Assembly (NCBI GenBank): GCA_016710435.1
Contig: JADJVV010000001.1
Span: 2,254,501 to 2,318,500 of the forward strand
Direction of reading: 5' to 3'
DNA from: Hyphomicrobiales bacterium
Lineage (GTDB): Bacteria > Pseudomonadota > Alphaproteobacteria > Rhizobiales > Aestuariivirgaceae
DNA: 64,000 nucleotides
The position numbers were made by a program, and so were the translations under genes. The notes beneath the pieces were generated by a model, which did not search any database, was not told the origin of the DNA, and worked only from the letters and a program-made list of their open reading frames with translations. Of the stretch, positions 43,003-50,456 are shown in pieces; position 1 is the stretch's first letter, and each line of letters opens with the position of its first letter.

Positions 43003-45912
43003 ATGAGCCTTGCCCTGAAAGACCGTATACACGGCCACTGGCCTTTGGGCCTCGATACCGCGGCCATCGTGCGTTTTCGCGAAGGTGTGGTACCCGCGAT
43101 ACTGCGCCGCCTCGACGCGGCCCGGCCGCTCGTGGACGCCATCGTCTCCGCCTCACCCTATCTGCGCGGCCTTCTCGCCCATGACCCGGAATTCGCCGCC
43201 ACATGCCTTGAGACTTCGCCAGAGGAAATCCTTGCAAGTATCTGCGCAGAAACTGAAAAATCGGCTTATGCGGGAGATATAGCAGAGACGGCGAAGCTGT
43301 TGCGACAATTCAAAGCGAAGGCGGCGCTGCTGTTGGGCCTCGCGGATATCGGCCGCGCCTGGCCACTCGAAACAGTGACGCAAGCTCTCACCCGGTTTGC
43401 CGACACCGCTGTGTCGGCTGCCGTCAACGCGCTGCTGCTTGAAGCCCGCGCGGGCGGCAAACTCGTGCTCAACGATCCCGCTCGGCCATCGCTCGACTGC
43501 GGCTACACCGTCATCGCCATGGGCAAGCATGGCGCGGGCGAACTCAATTATTCCAGTGACATTGACCTGATCGTCCTGTTCGATCCCGAGACCATGCCCG
43601 TGGCAGAGGGGCAGGAGGCTTCATCAATCGCGATCCGCATCACCCGCAAGCTGGTGAGTCTGCTTCAGGACGTGGATGAAAACGGCTACGTCTTCCGGAC
43701 CGACCTTCGCCTGCGCCCCGACCCCCGCGCCACCCAGGTGGCAATCGCCATCGAGGCGGCGGCCAACTACTACGAAAACCTCGGCCAGAACTGGGAACGC
43801 GCCGCCTACATCAAGGCCCGCGCCGCAGCGGGCGACATCGCGCTCGGCGAGGAGTTCCTGGCGCGGCTCCGCCCTTACGTCTGGCGCAAGTACCTCGACT
43901 TCGCCTCCATCTCCGATGTGCAGTCGTTGATCCGGCAAATCCACGCCGTGAAGGGCCATGGCGAAATCGCCGTTGAAGGTCACAATCTCAAGCTCGGCCG
44001 CGGCGGCATCCGCGAGATCGAATTCTTCGTCCAGACGCAACAACTGATCGCCGGAGGCCGCAATCCGAAACTGCGGGGGCGCTCGACATTGGCGATGTTG
44101 CAGGCCTTGGCCGACGCGCGCTGGATCACGCCGGACACGGCCGCGGAGCTGACCGAGTGCTATGTCGTCCTGCGAACTTGCGAGCACCGCGCCCAGATGA
44201 TCGATGACCACCAGACCCACCACGTGCCGTCGAAGCCCGAGGCCTTCGAGAATTATGCACGCCTCTGCGGCTGCGGCCATGGTGGTGCCCTTGCGGGAAA
44301 ATTGCGGGGCGTGCTGGAGACAGTTCAGCGCCATTCCTCGCGCCTGTTCGAAACCTCTGATGCGTTGGCAGGCGAGAGCGGCAGCCTCGTTTTCACCGGC
44401 GGCGAGGATGATCCCGAAACCATCGAGACACTGGAACGCATGGGCTTCCAGCAACCGTCGGAAGTCTCTGCCACCATCCGCGGTTGGCATTTCGGACGGT
44501 ATGCGGCGACCCGAACGCGCCGTGCCCGCGAAGACCTCACCGAACTCATGCCTGCCTTGCTTCAGGCCCTGGCGCGCGATGGCGATGCCGACCGCGCTTT
44601 CACCTCCTTCGATCGTTTCCTCTCCGGCCTTGGCGCGGGCGTTCAGCTTTTTGCCATGCTGAAGGCGAACCCCGGGCTTCTTGACCTGATCGCCCGCATT
44701 CTCGGAACTGCGCCGCGTCTGGCGGAAGGCATGAGCCGCCGCCCACGCGTACTGGAAGCGGTGCTCGAACCTGGCTTCTTCGGGCCGCTGCCCCCGCGTG
44801 AGCAGGTGCAGGCCCTGGCCGATCAGATTCTCCCGGCCGATCTGTCGCTGGAAGAAGCCATGGACCGCGCCCGCGTGCTGGGCCGCGAACAGCAATTCCG
44901 TGTGGGCGTGCGCGTGCTCTCCGACACCTTGTCGGCCGAGGAGGCGGGCACGGGCTTCGCCAACATCGCCGACATGATGATCGGGCACCTCCTCGCCGCA
45001 TCCAGGCGGGACATGGAAACCCGTCACGGCCCGATCGAACAGGGCCGCGTCGCGGTGATCGCCATGGGCAAGCTGGGGGGGCGCGAAATGACGGCCTCGT
45101 CTGATCTGGACCTCATCCTGATCTACGATCATCCGCAGGATGTGAGCCAGTCGTCGGGAAATCGTCCGCTCAGTGCCGGGCAATATTACCAGAGGCTCAC
45201 ACAACGTTTCGTCTCTGCTCTCACGGTGCCCACCGCCGAAGGGCCGCTCTACGAGGTGGACATGCGCCTCCGCCCATCGGGCAGCAAGGGACCGGTGGCC
45301 GCAAGTTTTCCGAGCTTCAAGGCCTATCACGCCGAGAGCGCCTGGACCTGGGAGAAGCTCGCCATGACCCGCGCCCGCGTGGTGGCAGGCGACACCAGCC
45401 TGGTGGCCGAGCTTGAGGAGGCCATCAAGGGCTTCCTCTCCGCCCGCCGCGACGAGGCCGCCACCCGGAAGGATGTGGTTGACATGCGCAGTCTCATGCT
45501 GCGCGAACATCTCCCCAAGATCGTGTGGGACATCAAGCGCATGCGGGGCGGTCTGGTGGAACTGGAGTTCATCGCCCAGTTCCTGCAACTGCTGCATGCC
45601 CACGATCATCCCGGCGTGTTGCGCACCAACACGGTGGCGGCATATGAAGCCTTGCAGGCAGCATCTGTTCTCACGGCCGCTGATGCGTTCCAGTTGGTCG
45701 AGGCCTCGCGCCTTTTCCATCGGCTCACGCAAGTGCTGCGGCTCTGCCTCGACCACACCTTCGAACCCGACAAGGCTCTGCCAGGCTTGAACCGGGCCAT
45801 TGCTGCGGCTGCCCAGGTGCCGGACGTGCGCATTGCCGAGGACGTGCTTCGGGAAAAGGAAGCCGGCATTGCCGCCCTCTTTGACCGTCTGGTGGGGCCG
45901 CCCGCACCCTGA
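43003..45912 (+). CDS. glnE: Glutamine synthetase adenylyltransferase/deadenylylase GlnE
   Basis: A 969-residue bifunctional enzyme that adenylylates and de-adenylylates glutamine synthetase in response to PII and glutamine. Both nucleotidyltransferase domains are visible: the N-terminal deadenylylase with GKHGAGELNYSSDIDLIVLF (about residues 174-193) and the C-terminal adenylylase with GKLGGREMTASSDLDLILIY (about 688-707), each with the GxxGxxE...SDxDL metal-binding motif. I chose ATG 43003; a GTG at 42985 would add six residues. Length is normal. It ends the conserved ccm-degP-regulator-kinase-glnE block. Confidence 0.96.
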   Translation: MSLALKDRIHGHWPLGLDTAAIVRFREGVVPAILRRLDAARPLVDAIVSASPYLRGLLAHDPEFAATCLETSPEEILASICAETEKSAYAGDIAETAKLLRQFKAKAALLLGLADIGRAWPLETVTQALTRFADTAVSAAVNALLLEARAGGKLVLNDPARPSLDCGYTVIAMGKHGAGELNYSSDIDLIVLFDPETMPVAEGQEASSIAIRITRKLVSLLQDVDENGYVFRTDLRLRPDPRATQVAIAIEAAANYYENLGQNWERAAYIKARAAAGDIALGEEFLARLRPYVWRKYLDFASISDVQSLIRQIHAVKGHGEIAVEGHNLKLGRGGIREIEFFVQTQQLIAGGRNPKLRGRSTLAMLQALADARWITPDTAAELTECYVVLRTCEHRAQMIDDHQTHHVPSKPEAFENYARLCGCGHGGALAGKLRGVLETVQRHSSRLFETSDALAGESGSLVFTGGEDDPETIETLERMGFQQPSEVSATIRGWHFGRYAATRTRRAREDLTELMPALLQALARDGDADRAFTSFDRFLSGLGAGVQLFAMLKANPGLLDLIARILGTAPRLAEGMSRRPRVLEAVLEPGFFGPLPPREQVQALADQILPADLSLEEAMDRARVLGREQQFRVGVRVLSDTLSAEEAGTGFANIADMMIGHLLAASRRDMETRHGPIEQGRVAVIAMGKLGGREMTASSDLDLILIYDHPQDVSQSSGNRPLSAGQYYQRLTQRFVSALTVPTAEGPLYEVDMRLRPSGSKGPVAASFPSFKAYHAESAWTWEKLAMTRARVVAGDTSLVAELEEAIKGFLSARRDEAATRKDVVDMRSLMLREHLPKIVWDIKRMRGGLVELEFIAQFLQLLHAHDHPGVLRTNTVAAYEALQAASVLTAADAFQLVEASRLFHRLTQVLRLCLDHTFEPDKALPGLNRAIAAAAQVPDVRIAEDVLREKEAGIAALFDRLVGPPAP

Positions 45913-45972
45913 ACCGGCTTGCGGAAAAAATCGTGAACATCAGCGACGGAATCTCACGGGCCGTCCGTCTTG

Positions 45973-45995
45973 TGTGTGGAAACCGGTTCCACACA
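45973..45995. promoter_or_regulatory. Inverted repeat upstream of the EF-hand/sigma factor operon
   Basis: TGTGTGGAA (45973-45981) and TTCCACACA (45987-45995) are perfect 9-bp arms around ACCGG. The site lies in the 116-bp gap between glnE and the EF-hand gene. GGAAAC inside it resembles an ECF-type -35 element, so it might be an autoregulated promoter; it might also be a glnE terminator, but there is no T run. Confidence 0.45.
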
Positions 45996-46028
45996 TGACA
46001 ATCGACGGCAACACATCAGGAGATCAAA

Positions 46029-46490
46029 GTGAGGAAAACCATTGTTCTGGCAGCCGGTCTGGCCCTTCTTGCGGGCAGCACCGCCTTCGCCAACGAACCC
46101 TATCTGCCCCGCACCCAGAAGGGGTTCGACAAGGCGGACGCCAACCATGACGGCAAGCTCGCCCTGGCAGAATTCACCCCGCTGGCTGAACGCCGCCTGC
46201 AGAAAATGGACGGCAACGGCGACAAGGCCGTAACAGCTGCGGAAATCGAGGCCCGCCTTCAGGAGGTGTTGAAGCGCCGCCTGGAACGCACCATGGCTCT
46301 CATGGATACCGACAAGGATGGATCAATCACCCAGCGGGAACTCGACAAGATCGCCGCCGACATGTTCAATAGCGCCGACACCGACAAGGACGGAGACCTG
46401 AGCATGGCGGAAGCCCACGACTTCAAGCGTGGTGTCTGGCGCAAGGGCTATGTGGCGCAACCAGGCTCCTCCGCCGGAACAGGCAACTGA
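46029..46490 (+). CDS. Exported EF-hand calcium-binding protein
   Basis: A 153-residue protein starting with GTG 46029 (CAGGAG ahead). A signal peptide covers about residues 1-21 (VLAAGLALLAGSTAFA). Four EF-hand loops follow: DANHDGKLALAE, DGNGDKAVTAAE, DTDKDGSITQRE and DTDKDGDLSMAE, each with acidic residues at the calcium-coordinating positions. It lies just upstream of a sigma factor and a Spy-like sensor, which suggests a periplasmic metal-sensing group. Calcium binding is likely from sequence; a role in signalling is inferred from context. Confidence 0.85.
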   Translation: MRKTIVLAAGLALLAGSTAFANEPYLPRTQKGFDKADANHDGKLALAEFTPLAERRLQKMDGNGDKAVTAAEIEARLQEVLKRRLERTMALMDTDKDGSITQRELDKIAADMFNSADTDKDGDLSMAEAHDFKRGVWRKGYVAQPGSSAGTGN

Positions 46491-46500
46491 CGGAGACGCC

Positions 46501-47112
46501 TTGGCCATCACGCCATACCGCGAACGGCCCATGGCGGGTCTGCATCAGGCCACTGATGCGGACCTGCTGGTGCATGCCGGGCGGCGTGAAGCCCACGCCT
46601 TTGCCGCGCTGGTGGACCGGCATTTCCCCGTCGTTCACCGCGTGGTGTGGCGAATGATGAATGGACACGCCGATGCCGAGGATGTGGCCCAGGAGGCCTT
46701 CCTGCGGCTGTGGCGCGATCCCTCTCAGGTGCGCGAGGGGCCAGCCCTGCGGGGATGGCTCATACGCGTTGCGAGTAACATTGTGATGGACCGTTTCAGG
46801 GTCAAACCCATGCTGGAGTTGGATGAAACAGGCGAACTGGCCGATGGCCGTGGAACGGCGGAGGATGCGATGGACAGAAGCCGCGCCGTCGCCACCATCG
46901 ACGCTGCCGTTGCAGGCCTTCCCGAACGGCAAAAGCTGGCGATGACGCTGGTGCATTTCGAACAGATGACCAACATCGCCGCCGCCGCCATCATGGACGT
47001 CAGCGTGGATGCCCTTGAATCCCTTCTGGCGCGGGCCCGCCGCAGCCTCAAGGAACGCCTTGCCCCCGACAAGTCAACGCTGCTGGCGACACTCGCCGCA
47101 GAAAGGACCTGA
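46501..47112 (+). CDS. ECF-type RNA polymerase sigma factor
   Basis: A 203-residue sigma-70 factor with region 2 at about residues 25-90 (LVDRHFPVVHRVVWRMMNGH followed by ADAEDVAQEAFLRLWRDPSQ) and region 4 at about 135-185 (AVAGLPERQKLAMTLVHFEQ and ALESLLARARRSLKERL). The start is taken as TTG 46501, five bases after GGAG; ATG 46531 is nearly as likely. It has no region 1.1 or 3, as in ECF factors. The neighbours, a small membrane protein and a CnrX/Spy-like protein, fit a metal-responsive sigma/anti-sigma unit as in cnrYXH. Confidence 0.88.
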   Translation: MAITPYRERPMAGLHQATDADLLVHAGRREAHAFAALVDRHFPVVHRVVWRMMNGHADAEDVAQEAFLRLWRDPSQVREGPALRGWLIRVASNIVMDRFRVKPMLELDETGELADGRGTAEDAMDRSRAVATIDAAVAGLPERQKLAMTLVHFEQMTNIAAAAIMDVSVDALESLLARARRSLKERLAPDKSTLLATLAAERT

Positions 47113-47115
47113 GCC

Positions 47116-47481
47116 ATGAACCGCAACCATGAACCCATGACAGACCGGGAACTTGATCTCCTGCTGGCCCATGCAACAGTGCCATCATTGCCGGAAGGTG
47201 CGCGCGACCGGCTGATGCAGCGGCTTGCGGGCGAGGCATCATCGCCACCCGCGAATACGGTTGTTCCGTTCCGGCGGGCGGCTGCAGCGCCCTCGCGGAT
47301 TGGCTGGCTGGCGGGTTTGCCCCTTGCCGCATCATTGGCGCTCGGCATCTACCTGGGCAGCGGCGGCACGCTTGAGAATTATCTGCCGTCCACCGCCTAC
47401 GACATGTTGGCAGGGAACGCGGACGACGCCGTCACCGGCATCGAAGATGTGGAAAGTTTCAACGAGGACGATCTTTCATGA
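47116..47481 (+). CDS. Putative anti-sigma membrane protein
   Basis: A 121-residue protein with a cytoplasmic N-terminus (TDRELDLLLAHATVPSLPEG), one TM helix at about 62-80 (IGWLAGLPLAASLALGIYLG) and an acidic periplasmic tail. It is coded 3 bp after the sigma factor and overlaps the next gene by 4 nt. One-span proteins at this place, such as CnrY, bind and inhibit the ECF sigma factor. No family was recognised by sequence, so the call rests on topology and position. Confidence 0.6.
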   Translation: MNRNHEPMTDRELDLLLAHATVPSLPEGARDRLMQRLAGEASSPPANTVVPFRRAAAAPSRIGWLAGLPLAASLALGIYLGSGGTLENYLPSTAYDMLAGNADDAVTGIEDVESFNEDDLS

Positions 47482-48020
47482 GCGACGCGATGACACCGAT
47501 CGAACCGCCCGTGACAGCAGAGTCGGCCATCCGCCGCCCCTGGCTGCCGCAGTTGCGCTCACGATGGTGGACGCTGCTGCTCGGCGTCTCGTTGATGGCG
47601 AACCTGCTGGTGATCGGGCTGGCCCTGGGCTTCGGCTATGAGGGCCGCAGGGCCGAGCGCCTGATGGGGGCCAGCTACATCCAGATGATCCCCCGCGATT
47701 TCCTCCGCAACCTGCCACGCGAGCGGCGTGAAGAGTTGATGGGGATCGTGCACGACAAGCTGCATCAGCTGCGGGAACTCCGCGCCACGTCCGATGCCTC
47801 GCCGCTCAAACTGGCCGAAGCGCTGGAAAAACCAGATGCAAGCGATGCTGAAATCCGCGCGGCTGTCGAAGCCTTTGCGACAGGCAACGGCAGCCTCGCA
47901 GCGGGTGGCGCAGGCGTCACCATGGAAATCGTCAGCAAACTGACGCCGGACGAGCGCAAGGAACTCGCCCAGGCCATCCGCGACCGGGCCGAACGCGCCG
48001 CACGCCGCCGCCGCAATTGA
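47478..48020 (+). CDS. Periplasmic heavy-metal sensor-like protein (CnrX/Spy type)
   Basis: A 180-residue protein with a TM helix at about 31-52 (WWTLLLGVSLMANLLVIGLA) and a helical periplasmic part (IPRDFLRNLPRERREELMGI; LTPDERKELAQAIRDRAERA) of the metal-resist/Spy-like family. In cnr-type systems the CnrX sensor binds metal and, through the anti-sigma membrane protein, frees the sigma factor. This copy has no obvious His- or Cys-rich metal site, so the ligand may be something else, for example misfolded protein. It ends 6 bp from the convergent histidine kinase gene. Confidence 0.78.
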   Translation: MSDAMTPIEPPVTAESAIRRPWLPQLRSRWWTLLLGVSLMANLLVIGLALGFGYEGRRAERLMGASYIQMIPRDFLRNLPRERREELMGIVHDKLHQLRELRATSDASPLKLAEALEKPDASDAEIRAAVEAFATGNGSLAAGGAGVTMEIVSKLTPDERKELAQAIRDRAERAARRRRN

Positions 48021-48026
48021 GAAGGC

Positions 48027-50306
48027 TCAGGCCGAGGGCAGGGTGACGGTCACGGTTGTCCCGCGGCCCACCACGCTCACGATGTCGAGTGTGCCATTGT
48101 GCAACTCGACGAGCGAACGCGAGATGGCGAGGCCGAGGCCTGAGCCGCCGCGACTCTTGGTGAACTGGTTTTCCACCTGCTCGAAGGGCCGCCCGAGCTT
48201 CTGAATGTCCCGCTGCGGAATGCCGATGCCCGTGTCCGTGATCGTGAACACGAAGTTGGTCGCCGTCGTGCGCCCGCTGATCGTCACCTTGCCGCCTTCG
48301 GGTGTGAACTTTACCGCATTGGAGAGCAGGTTGATCAAAACCTGCTTCAGGGCGCGGCGGTCTGCACGGAACGGGCGCGCATTCTCGCTGTCCTGAACAA
48401 GTGTCAGCTTGCCCTCGGTAGCGCGTGGCCCCACCAGGCGCATCACTTCCTCCAGCAGGGAGGGGAACGACAACTCGCTGATCTCGAGGTCCAGACGGCC
48501 GGCTTCGATCTTGGACATGTCGAGAATGTCATTGATCACGTCGAGCAGGAACTGGCCACTGCGGCGAATGTCGTTGGCATATTCAATGTATTTTGGCGTA
48601 CCGAGCGGACCAAAAAACTCGTTCGTCATCACCTCGCTGAAGCCGATGATGGCATTGAGCGGCGTGCGCAATTCATGGCTCATGTTCGCGAGGAATTCGG
48701 ACTTGGAGCGGTTCGCCGCCTCGGCGCGTGCCTTTTCGCTCGCATACTTGTCCGCCAGTTCGGCGAGACGCTGCGATTGTTCTTCGGCTGTCTGCCGTTC
48801 CTTCTGCAGGTCGCGCACGGCCTCCATCAGGGTCTTTTCAGACGACAGCAGGTTCTCCTCCTGCTTCTTCAGCGGCGTGATGTCGGTGCCCACGGAAACA
48901 AAGCCGCCGTCCTTGGTGCGCCGTTCGTTGATCTGCAGCCAGCGCCCATCGGCAAGCTGCACTTCGACGGAACGCGCCCCGGACTTGTCGATGATCTGCC
49001 CCGGCACATACTGCTTCACCACCGGCTCGCGTGAGGACTGCGCAACCACATTGTAGTGGGTGCCCGGCAGGCAGACCGATGCGGGCAACGAATGGAACTG
49101 CTGGTACTTGCTGTTGCACAGCACGAGCCGGCTTTCCGTGTCCCACAACACGAAGGCTTCGGAGATATTCTCGATCGCGTCCTTCAGGCGCACTTCGGCG
49201 TCCTGGTTCAACTTGTCCAGTTCCTTCTGCCGCGAAATGTCGAAGACGATGCCAACCAGATGCGGGGCGTCGATATCCTGAGTGAGGTGCCCCGGTGCGA
49301 GATCGGCGCGGGCCCGCAACCACACCCACTGGCCATTCACATGACGCATGCGGAATTCGTGGTCGAAATCCAGGCTGTTGCGCTTCAGCAGGTCATCAAC
49401 AAGCTTGTCGAGCGGCTGGTCGAGCGGATGCATCAGCGCCGCAACATCGCGGTAGGGCAGCATGTTGCCCTGGCTCTCCAGCCCGAGGATATTGAACATC
49501 GAGGCGGACCAGAAGATGCGTCCCGACGAAATATCCCAGTCCCACAGGCCGCAGCCGCCACCATCCAAGGCCTTGTCGAGGCGCACGGTAGCAAGCGCCA
49601 GCAGATCGTCGGCCTCTATGGCGCGTGCAGACTGCCAGTGAAACGATCCCGCAAGCATGGTGAGGATGAGCAGGGTGACGCCGAACAACATGGCAAGCTG
49701 GTTTGCGTTGGCATTCCACTGGCCGAGGAACCCGGTTTCGGCCTGCGCCACGATGAGGCTGCCACCGAGGCGGCCGAGATCGCGCGACACAACATGAAGC
49801 GGTGAACCATTTGCCGCAGGCACGATCACCAGCGACTTGCCATTGACCGGCACAGCGGTGAAGACATCACTGGCAATGGCATCCGTCAGTGGCTTGCCGA
49901 CGGCAGCGAATTCAGCAGGCTGCGAGGCCAGCACCAGTCCTGCGCTATCGACCAGGACGAAGGCGCGGCTGTCGCTCAACGCACCCGGCGCGAGGCTTTG
50001 CGACAGCAGATCGCCGTCAACCACCGTGACTGGAGCTTCGAGACTCCGCAGCCGCAACGCCTGCGCCGCCGCATCCGCATGGAGCAGCGTGAACGCACTC
50101 TGATCCGTCATGTGGCTGTGCCGGTATTCCGACAGTTTCATCAGCAGCGCACCAGCGAGCGACAACAGGAACAGGGCAGTGAGAATGAGAATCATCCAGC
50201 GCAGCACGCGCTCGGAAATGCGGATCGATGGAAAACCCGGAAACGGCAGGCGCACCCGGAGACTCCGGTCGCGTGTAAACCATTCCTTGATGAGGGTTCG
50301 CTGCAA
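48027..50306 (-). CDS. PAS-domain membrane sensor histidine kinase (orphan)
   Basis: A 759-residue kinase with two TM segments (about 38-58 and 205-225) flanking a periplasmic region. PAS domains follow (GLWDWDISSGRIFWSASMFN; FVLWDTESRLVLCNSKYQQF). The His-kinase domain has phospho-acceptor LANMSHELRTPLNAIIGFSE, then LLSNAVKFTPEG and GSGLGLAISRSLVEL. The start appears to be TTG 50306, since no ATG precedes the first TM. No response regulator is adjacent. The kinase resembles the alphaproteobacterial PleC/DivJ group in layout, but I cannot assign it. Confidence 0.8.
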   Translation of the reverse strand: MQRTLIKEWFTRDRSLRVRLPFPGFPSIRISERVLRWMILILTALFLLSLAGALLMKLSEYRHSHMTDQSAFTLLHADAAAQALRLRSLEAPVTVVDGDLLSQSLAPGALSDSRAFVLVDSAGLVLASQPAEFAAVGKPLTDAIASDVFTAVPVNGKSLVIVPAANGSPLHVVSRDLGRLGGSLIVAQAETGFLGQWNANANQLAMLFGVTLLILTMLAGSFHWQSARAIEADDLLALATVRLDKALDGGGCGLWDWDISSGRIFWSASMFNILGLESQGNMLPYRDVAALMHPLDQPLDKLVDDLLKRNSLDFDHEFRMRHVNGQWVWLRARADLAPGHLTQDIDAPHLVGIVFDISRQKELDKLNQDAEVRLKDAIENISEAFVLWDTESRLVLCNSKYQQFHSLPASVCLPGTHYNVVAQSSREPVVKQYVPGQIIDKSGARSVEVQLADGRWLQINERRTKDGGFVSVGTDITPLKKQEENLLSSEKTLMEAVRDLQKERQTAEEQSQRLAELADKYASEKARAEAANRSKSEFLANMSHELRTPLNAIIGFSEVMTNEFFGPLGTPKYIEYANDIRRSGQFLLDVINDILDMSKIEAGRLDLEISELSFPSLLEEVMRLVGPRATEGKLTLVQDSENARPFRADRRALKQVLINLLSNAVKFTPEGGKVTISGRTTATNFVFTITDTGIGIPQRDIQKLGRPFEQVENQFTKSRGGSGLGLAISRSLVELHNGTLDIVSVVGRGTTVTVTLPSA

Positions 50307-50456
50307 GATCTGTCCAGTACCAAACGGGGCGCACGGGCTGGCCTGTTCGGCAACCGTGGAGGCTCAGAATCAAGCCCGCGCTGTGCAACCGGAATAACGC
50401 GCGCGGGTCTGATTTGCCAAGCCGCGACGCGCACTTCACCGGATTCTGGCGCGGGT

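Noticed and set aside
43624..45756. A minus-strand open frame of 710 codons opposite glnE
   Set aside because: Shadow of glnE, whose two nucleotidyltransferase motifs are intact on the plus strand.
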